Assembly (NCBI GenBank): GCA_014621425.1
Contig: JAANBB010000195.1
Coordinates: 1-64,000 of the forward strand
Reading direction: 5' to 3'
Length of the DNA stretch: 64,000 bases
DNA from: Cylindrodendrum hubeiense
Taxonomy: Eukaryota; Ascomycota; Sordariomycetes; Hypocreales; Nectriaceae
Shown here: in pieces, positions 12,652-23,588 of the stretch
Position numbering within the stretch: the stretch's first letter is position 1
How the letters are laid out: each line of letters starts with the position of its first letter
Program-made: the position numbers and the translations under genes
Notes under the pieces: generated by a model
Seen by the model: the letters and a program-made list of their open reading frames with translations, nothing else
What the model was told of the DNA's origin: nothing
Databases searched by the model: none

Positions 12652-12684
12652 ACCGACCGCAGACACCGACCGCAGACACCGACC
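12652..12684. repeat. Tandem repeat, 13 bp x 2.5
   Basis: Two identical copies of ACCGACCGCAGAC followed by a partial third copy. Confidence 0.85.
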
Positions 12685-14151
12685 ACACGTGGGTGTCACT
12701 TTTTCCTGCTGGGATATCGCGTCTTACGGCGCTGTGGATGACCCAGTTACTATTACAATTCCGCCGAGAGAACGAACCAACATCCTCTCATGAGCCCTGC
12801 GGCTTGCGGGGATCATCTGCGTTATAAACCCGAAGCGACTAGCAGCAATCCTTGGGCGTGGGCCTTGTCCTCTTCTAGAACCATTTTAAAGGTCTGACTA
12901 GCAGGGCAGCATTTTCAATCTGTCTCCAGAGAAAAAAACAACTAGATCCGACACCCTGTCACCTCGGTTCTGCCAAGAACAGGGGACTGGCCTCACCAAG
13001 TGGATATCTTCTTGCCAGTCTCACCAATCCCCGCAAAACCAAACGAATACCAAATCACTGATTTACCACAAACCCGATTAGTGACGACATCAACAAAGTT
13101 CTCCACCTGTGGGCACACCGACACGCGGAGCCTGATTATCTGGTTGGACAATCCCCCTGATCCCTGTGATTGCTTCCCCTCTCTCCTCGCCCCATGGCTA
13201 TCAGCTCAACCACGTTTTCCCATCGTTACCCAGCCGCAAATACTGCCTCAGTGCGGCGTTGCACTTGTGGCGCCATATTTTTACACCCGGAACAATTGCC
13301 CTGACAATAGCCTTATCGTGCCATTGTTGTAGACAGTTCATGTGCTACCCTCGGCTGGAGAAGCACTTCAGCCCCATCGCCGACCATGGTGCGAAACCTC
13401 AGTCAAAAGTCTCGTCATAATGACGACAAGTAATTGTGTAGCCAATGAGCCCATGGCGTTCCTCGGGAATGCCACCATCTTCGCTTGAGTTCACAATGGC
13501 GAGAAAAGAGTAAAGATGGAAGAGATGCTTTGCTGAGGCTGGCGTTCAATGCAACCTCGTCCAGGGTTGTCTGCATATGTATATTCCTGTCATCTATGAC
13601 AAAGCGACTCAGTCTCGTGTTCCTGCAGACCTCCAGGGCACGGCAAGTTGGCTCATTCCATGCTTCCGCCGCCGGTGTAAATCAAACAGGACAGCAATTG
13701 CCCCAAATCAACGTCTGTCGAAGTTGGCTAAGAATACATTTTCTTTCGCCGTTCCATCGCATTTCCTTTTACGACTCCTAGAAACTATCTCGCGAGCCAC
13801 CCAGCCTACCTAGCCAGATCTATATATGCATATAAAATGCCATTGTAGAGAGGTTTTGGAGATCGCGGTGTCGCAGCCGCCCTTTTTAGTCTTATGCGGA
13901 CAAGTTCCATACCCATTTTGAAGAAAAGTTTGCTGCAAACGATCCGATTCCTTGAAAATGTAGCGCCCGGTATCATGAGCCTGTAACCGTGGGGAATTTT
14001 GTGTGCAGAGTGAATTCCAAAAGCGCCAGCCCATCCTGGGCTCCGTAACCCTCCAACCGTTCGTGATAGTTCCGTGTTCCAATGACTCCTTGCTGACATG
14101 GAAGAACCCTCATTAGTCATTGACTTGTCCCGTCGTGAATCCACCTCATCA

Positions 14152-15957
14152 TCAATCATGTCCAAGCTCCTGTAGCTCTCGCTCCTTGGCAGCGAGCATC
14201 TCTCTCATCCTCTCAGCCTCCCGTTGGAGAGCAGCTCGGCGCTCGGATTTAAGCCTCTCACTCTCCATGTTCAGATCGCGCGAGCCCGGCGGGGCTCCCG
14301 GGGTGGGGTCCCTATTCGAAAAAGCTCCAGGGCTCGGAGCCGAGGCGATTGTACTTCCAGGCGACCGTATGGGGGGTAGAGAATAGTCCCCGTCGTCGCT
14401 CCCTGCTCCCGTGTTCGAGGGGCTGCCGGTTGAGTTCGAGGGGTTCAGGATCGATTTGATATGTATCGATGAAACACGCTTCGTGCTCTCCTGTCCAGAT
14501 TCGTTTACGTTGAAGGGTTCGCCCTCGGTCGTAGAGAAGGATCGTTTCCGTGTCGGCGAGAGGAAAGAGGCGGGAGAAAGAGAGGTTTGTCTGTCGGCAG
14601 CGGTCGTCATCGATGTCATCGGGGGGAGTCTGTTGTCGTCGTTAAGTGAAGAAGGCATGTTGCGCATGTTGTTGGATTGATGATACGCCGCGAGGTCGGA
14701 CGTGGATGGTAGGGGGGACATCCTTCTGTTCGAGCGCATGACGGGATGCGGTTCGATCGTGAGAGGGTGTTCTGGACGCCGACGCAAGCCCAGGTTGATA
14801 GACCCATCATCGTTTATCGTTCCCCTCTCAGGAGTTTGCTCTTGGCTCTGGTTTGGTGTCTCGACTGAGTCCATGGCATCTTCCATCTCTTCATCCTGAG
14901 TGACGGGGATAATTCGTTTTCGTCTTTTGATAGTTGATTTTTTCATAGTCACTGGTCGGTGAACACCGTGAAGCTTATAGTACAATCCTGGCATGTTCAG
15001 CAACCAAATCAAAGGCTCTGAGGATTAAAAACTTACCGCAAGCGTTACAAATGGTATGGCCACTTTCATCTCGTCTCCACAAGGGGGTAATGGTCGTCCC
15101 ACAGTTCTGGCAAGCAATAACGACAGCTGCGTTGGAAGATTGGCCCTGGAGGGCGTTGACGTCGACAGGGACGGGTTCGGGCTTCACACTCTCGCTTTGA
15201 CTTTGGCAACCTTGTCGTTTTTGCATGACGTTAAGGTGAGAGCTCTTGGACACGCGGTTGTTATAAGCAGGGCACCCGTTACATCCTTCAGCGCCGCCTG
15301 TTCCATTACACCGACCGCCACCAGGACAAGTTCCTCCAGGGGTTTGGTCGGCAGAAACGTAAGTGGCTGGGTTCGGGCTAGGCGGGTTCTTTGACGAAGA
15401 TGCCTGAAAGGGTTTCGTAGGGGTAGTTCGAGGAGGGTCTGCGGGAACGACATTCGGGGGTCTCTTGAGGCTGGTTGGACGAGAAGCATTCCTAGCTTTC
15501 AGATAGAGGCCGCAGGCGTTACAAATCGTCGCGCCTTGGGGTGATCTTCTCCACAGGGGAGTTCGAGTGGTACCGCAATTGCTACTCGATGTCAGCTAGG
15601 GGTCGGTGATTCTAAGAAAGAAGCTGCTCACCTGCAGACTTGGCCTTGGCCCTGATTGCTTCCAGGGGGGGGGCTCGCTTTGGGGCCATGTTCCAATTTT
15701 GAAGAGCCAGGGCTGGGAACCTTGGGTATTGAGTCGCTGGGAGGGGTTGTTCTGGAGCCTGGGGAATCACCAAATTTTGACCGATAGTCACGGTTTTCCG
15801 GGTCAGTCGGAAGTCTGGTTCGTTCCTGAGAAGATGCCCCAGGGGGGTCATTAGGTTTAGACGACATTGGCCTTGAGGGCAAGGCGGTTCGTACAGAACC
15901 GGCCTCGCGCTGGTGGCTATATGAAGCCCTTGGTTGCGTGTCCTCGCTCATTCCCAT
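14152..15957 (-). CDS. sreA: Iron-responsive GATA-type repressor (SreA/Sre/Urbs1 family)
   Basis: Nuclear repressor of siderophore synthesis and iron uptake under iron sufficiency, by family. The model has 568 residues in three exons: 15957-15632, 15581-15037 and 14987-14152, with 50 and 49 nt introns. The first intron splits GATA finger 1 just after its first cysteine and the second falls inside the last CNACG of finger 2, so neither finger is complete in a single frame. Finger 1 is C108-x2-C111-x17-C129-x2-C132 ([17 protein letters not shown]); finger 2 is about C266-C290 ([17 protein letters not shown]) followed by GLYYKLHG. Between them lies the Cys-rich block with [15 protein letters not shown] and [12 protein letters not shown], the iron-sensing signature that separates this family from AreA or WC-type GATA factors. 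The C-terminus ends in a charged coiled-coil segment ([20 protein letters not shown]). A second ATG at 15951 could be the true start. Confidence 0.93.
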
Positions 15958-17055
15958 GGAGCGAACGGGACGGTCAAGTAGAGATGCCGATGAAATAAGA
16001 AGGCTGAGAAGTGCGTTTGTTGAAAGTGGCAGGGCGGCAGGAGGGTGTGTTAGAGACGAGCAGGATTGGTCCGGTACAAAACGAGGGCTGTTACATGCAT
16101 GGGCGTCGATGTATGGCCTTTGGCTGCGTGGGATAGGGGCCGAAAGTGGTCGAAAGTGGTGAGATAGGCAGCCTTTTGATGATGAAAGAGATGCCTTGGT
16201 GCGTGCAAGCCAAGGAAGGTTGCAGTTGGTTACAAGCCCGATGGGGAATGAGGCGAGGTCGGAGAAGTGCCGGCGCCGGGTCCTGTGGATACGACGTACC
16301 AGAGCAGGTACGAGGTCTCTCGAATCGGTATCGAGAAAAAAGGTACACGGCAGACCAGTAGATGGGTGTATGTATGTAATGTATCAGAACGGGTTGGTGG
16401 TCAGACGATCGAGACGACCACTGGGGTACGAGATAGGCCAAGTCGAGGCAGATGACTGGGCAAAGCCCCAGCGAGCCGAGTCAGTCGAATGGGAGGGGGG
16501 GGGTCGGCGCGAGTGGTCCCGGGGGATGACGCGACTGCAAGCGGAAACTCGGGAGGGCGGCTTCGAGGCCAAGTCTAGCAGCGATGACAAACCAAAACCC
16601 GAACCGAGGCGTTTAACAGTCGTAGATATCGATTTGGGTTTGCGACTTGGGGGCGTAAGTCGGGGAGGGATGGGGAAGACGGTGGAGAGGGAAATGGGGA
16701 GGGAGATGGAGGGATGTTAGGGCACGCAGATACAGGCGTAGATGGAGTCGAGATTTGAATTGGAGGTGAAGCCGGTGTACAAAGTCTGAAGTACGTAGTA
16801 GGTTGTAGTCAGCCAGAAGCGTCAGGGTGGCGCGGGGGCCAACAGGTAGTAGTAGTCGAAGGCAATCGAGGCGTCGAAGGCGAAGCAGTGCTTGGCACAC
16901 AGCAGGGGGCTTTCTAAATTGGCACCACCAGCTCGGGACGGGGGTGACCAGGTACTTGAAGCTGGTGAGATGACGGGGGATGAGATCACAGCCACGGAGC
17001 GCACTGATATTATGTAGGGCGTTGGTGGGATGGTGAGAGAGGCCAGAGCAGCGGG

Positions 17056-17105
17056 AGCAGAGCCACGCAGAGCAGAGCAGCGCAGAGCAGAGCAGAGCAG
17101 AGCAA
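17056..17105. repeat. GCAGA pentanucleotide tract
   Basis: An imperfect run of GCAGA units interrupted by GCCAC and GCGCA, upstream of sreA. Confidence 0.7.
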
Positions 17106-17910
17106 AGAGGAATTGCCTGGAAGGAAAAGACGCCCGACAGACGAGAGTTAAGTTGTCGGCAGACGCACGAGCATGGGCCTGAGGGGACCAGCTGGGGTGG
17201 ATTATGGACCCTCCGTGTGTCTCTTAGCCTTAATGGATTGATGTGGATAAGATGAGGACAGTGGATAGGGAGAAGGATGTCGGCAGGTGCATGTGCATGA
17301 CCTCGGAGGCCAGGAGGACCTTGCCCCAGGGACCGCGAGCGGCGAGAGAACGGGGGGGGGAGACGACGACGGCGGCGACTAGGGGGGACCAGCGCCGGGA
17401 ATGGCCAGGGCCAGAACGCAGAACGACGCAGAACGCAGAGTCCAGAGCCCGGAGCCCAGAGCCCAGATAGCCAACACGGCGGGCAAGAAGAGCGCGGACG
17501 GCACGAGGCACAGAGTGTGAAGGGTGCGGTTGAGCGTTCCCGTTGATGGACGAGTCGTGGGCCGGGAGTGACGTGCGTGATACGACCAAACCGCCAGGGC
17601 CAGGGATTTCCTGTCCCGTTTCTGCCTGGGTAGGTTGTGCCGAAAGTGGGCTAGGAGGGGGAGGGGAAGATGGACGGCGGCGACGGGCGATGGGTGAGGG
17701 TGAGGGGAAGATGGTGATGGGACGCTGCGTGGTGGGTGATGCGCCGATGTGATCTGATCAACAATGGTGATGAGGGCCAGAGATGATGACAGCGGGCGAA
17801 AAGAGGCGGTGGGTTGGGGTAACCAGCGCACGACGGGCGACCTAGCCAAAAAAGCAAGCCAGAAACCCCGTTCCGACGGGCTGGAGCGGGCGACCTGTCA
17901 ACAGACTTGG

Positions 17911-17946
17911 CCTTCCAACCCTTCTAACCCTTCTAACCCTTCTAAA
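17911..17946. repeat. Tandem repeat, 9 bp x 4
   Basis: Four copies of CCTTCTAAC: the first has one change (CCTTCCAAC), the last ends in A. It resembles but is not the telomere repeat CCCTAA. Confidence 0.85.
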
Positions 17947-18326
17947 GCCGCCCCTGTTGAGGAGGAGGGCTGAGAGGGTCCAGGGGCACGCAATCTTTCA
18001 CTGGGCGTTCACTGGGCGTTCCCAAGGCGCTGTCCCGGGGCCGCAGGCCCGCGAACTCGCTTCTGTCGCCTCTGCCGGATTTGATTATCTACAGCGCCGT
18101 CCTTCCTGGCCCCGGAGCCCCTGCCGAGCCTCGACCGGCAGCGCAAACTCACCTGGAGCCCTAGAATCCCATGGCAATCGCCGGCGCATTTTTGGTGATT
18201 CTGGTGGGGTCAGCTTGGCCGCGGCTCTGTCAAAGCTTCCCATGAGACCCTCCGTCGCCCCTGAGATGTCTTCGATTACATTCGCAGCCCGTCCATTGGC
18301 TCGCGCTGGGCCGGAGAAAATGCACT

Positions 18327-18350
18327 AGGGCCTCTAGGGCCTCTAGGGCC
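18327..18350. repeat. Short tandem repeat, 10 bp period
   Basis: AGGGCCTCT-type unit repeated just over twice (CTAGGGCCTCTAGGGCCTCT) upstream of bre2. Confidence 0.7.
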
Positions 18351-18796
18351 ACTTGACAACGTTGCGGCGTTTCCCGGGCCTCACGCAGGGGATCGTCGTC
18401 CGACCGACTTAGATCCAGTGGCGCTAGGCCGAGATCGGGCCCTCTTTTTTTGGCACCGGCCTTTGACGCGCCACACCCAGCGCTTTACCAAATCACGACG
18501 CGCCTGGTCAGACCTGCCTGCAGCACGCCTCAACACCATCGCACCTCATCCCACTCGACGCAAGGCTACCTCGGTACCTCACCCTAGCTCGTGCCGGTTA
18601 TTGTGCCAGTCGCTGTGCCAGTCGTTGTGCCTGCCATTGTGCTGGTGCTCCTGCTCCTGCTCCTGCGCCTGCGCGCTTATCGCTATCCGTGCTCCATATC
18701 TTTACCCGGCATCGTCATCACCACCTCCTCCATCGGACCCAATTGACGATTCCAATCCCCTCTCTTACTCCCTCCTCTCTCGCTCCCTCCCTTGCT

Positions 18797-20514
18797 ATGG
18801 CTTCTTCGGAGGTCGGCAGTCCCAAACGGGAGCCCACTCCTACCGCGCCCCTCTCCTCCATCCCTCAGAAGCGAGCTCTCGACGAAGGCCACAGCCCAGC
18901 TGTTCCCTCCCCGCTCAATCCCGAAGTCAAGCCCTCCGACTCCCTGGCCCCCGACGATGCCACCCAGGCTGCCCGCTCCAAGCCCGCCCGCATGAAGAAG
19001 GAGACGCTCAAGAAGCGCGAATCCAAGGGCGGCAATCTCGGCCCCGACAGCGCGCGCGCAACCCCCGATCCCAAGGCCGCCAAGGAACCCAAACAGAGCA
19101 AATCCAGCCCTTTGCGATACAAGCTCGCTCCCCCAAAGGCCTCCGACTTCGAGCTGCCCCGGGGGCCCGTCTTGACGGTCCATCATGAACTCCAGACTCC
19201 CAATGGCGAGTTGGTTGAGTTCTTGGAAGCTTCCGATCAGTGAGCCTCTTCTTGTATCCGCCGTTGTGTAATCCATACTAACCCCCGAAACGTGTCTGCA
19301 ACAAGAAAAACTTCCGATACACGCACTGCATCGCCGATCCCCTCTTCCCCTCCATGATCTACTATCGGCAGACCGAGCCAGAGCCTTTCGGCCCGCGCAT
19401 GAGCTTCGAGGATGCGGCAGGGCACGTCTTCTTTGACAAGTCAGCGCGCCAGTTGACGACGGACAAAGGTTTTCGAATGGCCCGAGCCAATGTCGCGGTG
19501 AGGGAAGGGAGATCGTACTGGGAATGCAAGATCACCCAGGGAATTCGGAAGCTCAAGGAAGGCGAGGCTAAATCAGATGGCGGGAAGCATGTGCGCATGG
19601 GCTGGGCGCGGCGCGAGGCCTCGTTGGATGCTCCTGTAGGGTTCGATGCCTACAGTTACGGAATCCGAGATGTCTCTGGAGAAAAGGTTCACATGTCGCG
19701 ACCCAAAGATTTCTTTCCCGCCGGCGAGGGAATCGAGGAGGGAGACGTGATTGGGTTGGAGATTCAGCTCCCTTCGGAACATCTGCACCGCAAGATCATG
19801 TCGGGACAGTATAACCCAGCCGTGGATCTAGCCGATGAAGAGCCCCCGCTCACGACCGAGGCACCCAATATTGTGCGCGATCGCGTACCCATCCGCTTCA
19901 AGGCACACACCTACTTCGAGAAGATCGAGTACCACACAACGAAGGAGCTCGAGGATCTCATGAACCCAGCCCCTACGGGCTCTGGCAGCTCATCCGAAGC
20001 CCCAGGTCCCATCCACCCGACCCCAAGCATGCGCACTCTGCCCAATTCCTGCATCCGCGTCTACAAGAACGGGGTGCTCATGGGCACTGCCTTTGAGAAC
20101 CTCCTGGGCTTCCTCCCTCCAGCCTCACGCCCAACGGCCCAGGTTGGCGCCCGCGAGGGCCTCGACGACGGCATGCTCGGCTACTACCCGGCCGTCAGCG
20201 TGTTCCGCGGCGGCGCCGCAGAGGTAAACTTCGGCCCGGACTTCTGGTATCCGCCCCCCGATTATAACACCACCGGGGGCGAGGTCGACATGGTCCGGCC
20301 CGAGTCAGGGCGCTTGGATAAAATCAACGCCGTCTCGGCCCGCTACTGCGACCAGATCGCCGAGGACATCGTCTACGACATCATCGACGAAGTGGACTTT
20401 TGGATGCAGGATGGTGGAGGCGCAACGGACCGCCAAGGAGTCAGTGACAAGAGCGAGGCCGTGGCTCTGGCGCCAGGCAGGGAGGAGATTAAGGAACTGG
20501 TCCAGGACGATTAA
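18797..20514 (+). CDS. bre2: COMPASS complex subunit Bre2/Ash2-like, SPRY domain
   Basis: Core subunit of the Set1/COMPASS complex that methylates histone H3 lysine 4, by family. The model has 552 residues in two exons: 18797-19239 and 19299-20514. The N-terminal about 125 residues are Pro/Ser/Lys-rich and probably disordered. The conserved part begins near VLTVHHELQTPNGELVEF, continues HNKKNFRYTHCIADPLFPSM, and forms the SPRY/B30.2 domain from about 190 to 450 (FFDKSARQLTTDKGFRMARA, SYWECKIT, VHMSRPKDFF, NSCIRVYKNGVLMG, VSVFRGGAAEVNFGPDFWYPP). The single intron has a normal donor (GTGAGC) and an ACTAAC branch site, but the only join that keeps the conserved residues in frame ends the intron in TG, not AG; reading straight through hits a stop. 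This may be a non-canonical intron or a base error near 19297-19298. The gene faces the minus-strand gene ending at 20762. Confidence 0.88.
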
Positions 20515-20761
20515 AAGGAATAATTCTGGCGGTGCATCACGGTGTTTGTTTTGGTTGGCTCCAGAGATACCCGCTGCGTATATCGCAGAAAACAGATATG
20601 TCACTCATCTACGTAATGCTCATAAAAAAAGAGACTCGCTAGGTATTCATTTATCCATGGCATATCAATCCCTGCTCTATGTGTATCCAAATCACAGAAG
20701 TCGCGTTCATTACCGTCGTATTCATATTCACAGGTCCATCCTAACCGCAAGAGAACCAGCC

Positions 20762-22163
20762 TCAGCGGCGACTCGGCTCCAATACAGTATGCTGTCCAAC
20801 CGGTGGGTACGGAAACTCTGTCTCCGGCGATATTGGCGACATCGGTGATACCGGCTCTGGCGGAGCCCTCGTCGTCCCTTCAACACTGCGTGCCGAGACA
20901 GAGTCCGGCGCCGGGAGAAGCGGGTCATCTGGAAGTTCCTCAATGCGGTCACTTCCGTCAATAGGCGTTTCCGCCTCAGACTTCTCCTTCTCCAGACGGA
21001 CTTCACGGCCGCGCTTATGGCAATACCATAGCACAAACATGAGCACTATAGCGAAGGTTAGGCGGCGTTGAGAAGCCCTAGGTAGGGGTTGGGGACTTAC
21101 AAAAGAGGGCAACGCTCCAGACGACGTTGGTTCCCATGACGGCTGGCCAGCGCAACTTCAAGGCGTTTACTATCGCCTTGAGCATGCTTACAATCGCTCC
21201 AGGCTTCGTCACCAATTCGGTCAAGTTCTGTGGCATGAAGAGCTTCTTCGCTGCCTCCTTGGCGCCAAGTTCCGCCGCCTCGGCCTTGAGACCCTGGCTC
21301 TCTGCGGCTGCAGCAAGGAGCTCAGGCGCAAGGGAAGTGGTCAACTTCTCGGGTAGTTGTGTTACAAGCTTCTGTAGCGAGGAGGGCAGTTTCTCAAACC
21401 CACGGTTAATAGCGCCGTCGCGGTCTTCGAAGAGACTAGTGAGGTCGTTACATGCCGTCGGCACACCGTTGACGAGGTCCTTGAAGATCTGGGTGAAGCG
21501 CTGCAAAAGGTCTGATGACTCGCTGGACAACGAGACTATCTTGTTGTTCTTCGCTTGGAGGTTCAGTCGGTCGAGGACGTTGCCGAGGTCCTTCTTCTCG
21601 CGCTCGGCTTCGTCCAAGGTGACATCTTCGGGTTTGAGCGTGTCGCCATGTTTCTTGTTCCGGTGAAACAGGAGCGAGAACCGATTTGGATGTTTCTCAT
21701 CTTTGTCCTTCTTGTCCTTTTTATCTTTCTTGTCCTTCTTCTTTCCCTTGGCGTCCTCCTTGCCCTTGCCCTTGTCTGCCTCTTCGTCCGGCTTCGCGGA
21801 GAGCGTATTGCTCAAGACCGAGTCGCTGTCGGAGAAATCGATCACAGGAGTCTTGACTCGCGGGGGCAAAGGAGGAGGAGGGCCGTCATCCTCCAGGATC
21901 CTCTGTAGCCATGATTCGTCGTGTTTGTCGAGGACTGGGCTCAGCGGGGGGTGGTCGGAACTGGAGCGGCGCTCACTCTTGGACTCGCCCAGACTGTGGC
22001 GCTTGGGTTTCTCATGATGCGTGTCATCCACAACGGTTTCGATGTCAGGCATCTGCGGTTGGTCCCCTGTTGTCTCCACCTCGGCTGGTTGCGCGGCCTC
22101 TTTTGCGACCTCCTTGTCGGCCTTGTTCTTCTTGAACTTCTTGGGTGTGAAATATTCCAACAT
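20762..22163 (-). CDS. Lysine-rich single-pass membrane protein, unknown function
   Basis: A 448-residue protein in two exons, 22163-21101 and 21045-20762, with a 55 nt GTAAGT...TAG intron. The N-terminal half is charged and disordered, with a run of KKDKKDKK repeats around 135-160 and Pro-rich SH3-like stretches (PPPPLPPR). A middle segment of about 150 residues is predicted helical (LNLQAKNNKIVSLSSESSDL through LGAKEAAKKLFMPQNL). The intron interrupts a clear transmembrane helix at about 343-363 (WSVALFLLMFVLWYC), followed by a basic stop-transfer CHKRGRE and a Ser/Pro-rich tail, so it is probably tail-proximal anchored. Relatives are sometimes annotated as ring-like domain proteins, but I see no RING cysteine pattern. 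The absence of a signal peptide favours an intracellular membrane with an N-terminal cytosolic domain. Confidence 0.8.
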
Positions 22164-22589
22164 GTTGGGCGGCTTCAGTCGTGTCGAGCTCGGTGCGATG
22201 GGTTTCGACGGGGCTCGGTCGGAAAATGCGCTGGTCGATGGAATTTATTCAAATGTGAGAACAAAGAGGCCGCCGGGTCGAACAATCATGTCTCGAGGCA
22301 CGGTAGTGCGTTGACGATGGTAGGCGCGCGCTTGGTTGATTTCAAGCGGGGAGCTCCAGGCCAATGCCTGGCACCGCCACATGACATCACGCGCCACCCC
22401 TCCATGATGCTGTCCTTGGCCCCGCGCTGTAAACTGTGACGCTATGATCGACAGCCAACTACCGACGACAACTCTCAATGCCGGGCTGACGAAGAAGGGC
22501 GGCTAAGCAACTGCGCGCTTCATGCCAAATTTTGTTCTATTCGGGTTATGGGTATCTCGAACCAAAGTAATGCCATAGACCAGGCCCGT
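22164..22589. other. Promoter of the lysine-rich membrane protein / nse1 3' flank
   Basis: Short intergenic stretch between tandem minus-strand genes. No additional gene or repeat is seen. Confidence 0.6.
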
Positions 22590-23588
22590 TCATTCGTCGT
22601 CATAAATGTTTTCCTCAGGATCGTCCGCATCTTCTTCAGCGTCTTCCCCGCCCCCTTCCTCGCGAATGGCTTCGTCAGCCAGTGTGCTTCCTTGCCAGCC
22701 GCCTCCTCGCCTTCGGCCTCTCTGAAAGGCCTCGGTCATAGTGACGGCTCTTTCGCCAGTATACTTCTCGCCTGACCATGCGTTTGAGCATTTCGGGCAC
22801 TTCTTCTCTCTGCGCGTTCGCCAGAATGCATCCTCGCAAATATCGTGCAACCGGAAATTGCAGTTTGGCTCGACGCATCTCAGACCAATTGTAACAATGT
22901 CTTTGCAGGCCTCACAGAACTTTATGCGCTGCCACTCGCTGGGGTCAGCATCCGGGTCGTTGTATGTCTCCACAAGCCACGGCCGCAATTCCAGCAAGCC
23001 TCGTGGTGACAGACTGTAATAGGCTTCCTCGCTCTTCTCAAACCAGCCTCCCTCAACGAGGCTTGCCAGGACATTTTCAACCTCGCTGTGCTTCAGAGCC
23101 TTATCTCCCGGTGTCTGCGTCTGTGCATCCGCATCGACTTGACTCTGTCTTCGATCCGGTCGGGCTAGCTTGATAGCCTGCATCTCGGCGATGGCGAGGA
23201 CCTCCATGCGAGGCGAATTGTACTTTTCGAACATGCCATCGAGGACTCGTTTGATGAACGATAGTTCATCGGGGCTGTATGTCGTTGCGAGCTGGGTCTG
23301 CGGATCCGAAGTGGTGTTGACCAGGGCGTAAATACGCTGCTTCGTGACTTGATGAACGGTACTTCGGATTTCGTAGTCGAATAGTGACGCCGCTTCTGAT
23401 GCAACGTCAATGTAGTCGTTGAATTCTTCCTGCGTAACTTGGTCTGCGCGAACTTCACTGTCGTCGCCACGGTCCGCAGTGAAGATCTCGGCGAGGACGG
23501 GCCGGGCCTCTTCAAAGGTAATTGTTCCTCGTGCCAGGATGGCCTGGAGGAATGCCCGGTTCCCGGGAGTATAGCGGGAGTCTCCCAT
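22590..23588 (-). CDS. nse1: SMC5-SMC6 complex subunit Nse1 (RING-like)
   Basis: Subunit of the SMC5-SMC6 complex that acts in DNA repair and chromosome segregation; in the family it pairs with the kleisin-binding Nse3 and carries ubiquitin-ligase activity. Single exon, 332 residues. The N-terminal two thirds form the Nse1 winged-helix region (for example NRAFLQAILARGTITFEEARPVL, and VENVLASLVEGGWFEKSEEAYYSLSPRGLLEL). The C-terminal variant RING/PHD-like finger spans about 225-267 with C225-x2-C228, C238, C243, H248, C251 and C264-x2-C267, all present. An acidic tail (EEGGGEDAEEDADDPEENIYDDE) ends the protein. Length and layout fit fungal Nse1 proteins. It is divergent from the seven-helix membrane protein gene starting at 24673. 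Confidence 0.93.
   Translation of the reverse strand: MGDSRYTPGNRAFLQAILARGTITFEEARPVLAEIFTADRGDDSEVRADQVTQEEFNDYIDVASEAASLFDYEIRSTVHQVTKQRIYALVNTTSDPQTQLATTYSPDELSFIKRVLDGMFEKYNSPRMEVLAIAEMQAIKLARPDRRQSQVDADAQTQTPGDKALKHSEVENVLASLVEGGWFEKSEEAYYSLSPRGLLELRPWLVETYNDPDADPSEWQRIKFCEACKDIVTIGLRCVEPNCNFRLHDICEDAFWRTRREKKCPKCSNAWSGEKYTGERAVTMTEAFQRGRRRGGGWQGSTLADEAIREEGGGEDAEEDADDPEENIYDDE

Larger units (their letters stand above)
12081..14151. other. Intergenic region with short tandem repeats; 3' flank of sreA
   Basis: No gene is supportable. Composition returns towards the genome norm. Two short tandem repeats lie at 12409-12438 and 12652-12684. The last few hundred bases should hold the sreA 3' untranslated region; the 119-codon minus frame at 13806-14165 overlaps it and looks spurious. 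Confidence 0.5.
15958..18796. other. Divergent promoter region between sreA and bre2
   Basis: A 2.8 kb interval between two divergently transcribed genes. It contains low-complexity GC-rich sequence, a GCAGA-type tract at 17056-17105, a 9 bp tandem repeat at 17911-17946 and a 10 bp repeat near 18327-18350. A pyrimidine-rich stretch runs up to the bre2 ATG (about 18720-18795). Open frames here, up to 174 codons, overlap one another on both strands and look accidental. I did not spot a consensus ATCWGATAA SreA site by eye. Confidence 0.5.

Noticed and set aside
18418..19188. 256-codon plus-strand open frame
   Set aside because: It overlaps bre2 exon 1 in another frame and is rich in Arg, Ser and Cys without a domain; bre2 explains the region.
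14152..20514. sreA and bre2 as part of a siderophore gene cluster
   Set aside because: No siderophore synthetase, monooxygenase, transporter or acyltransferase gene is found in the window; SreA acts in trans.
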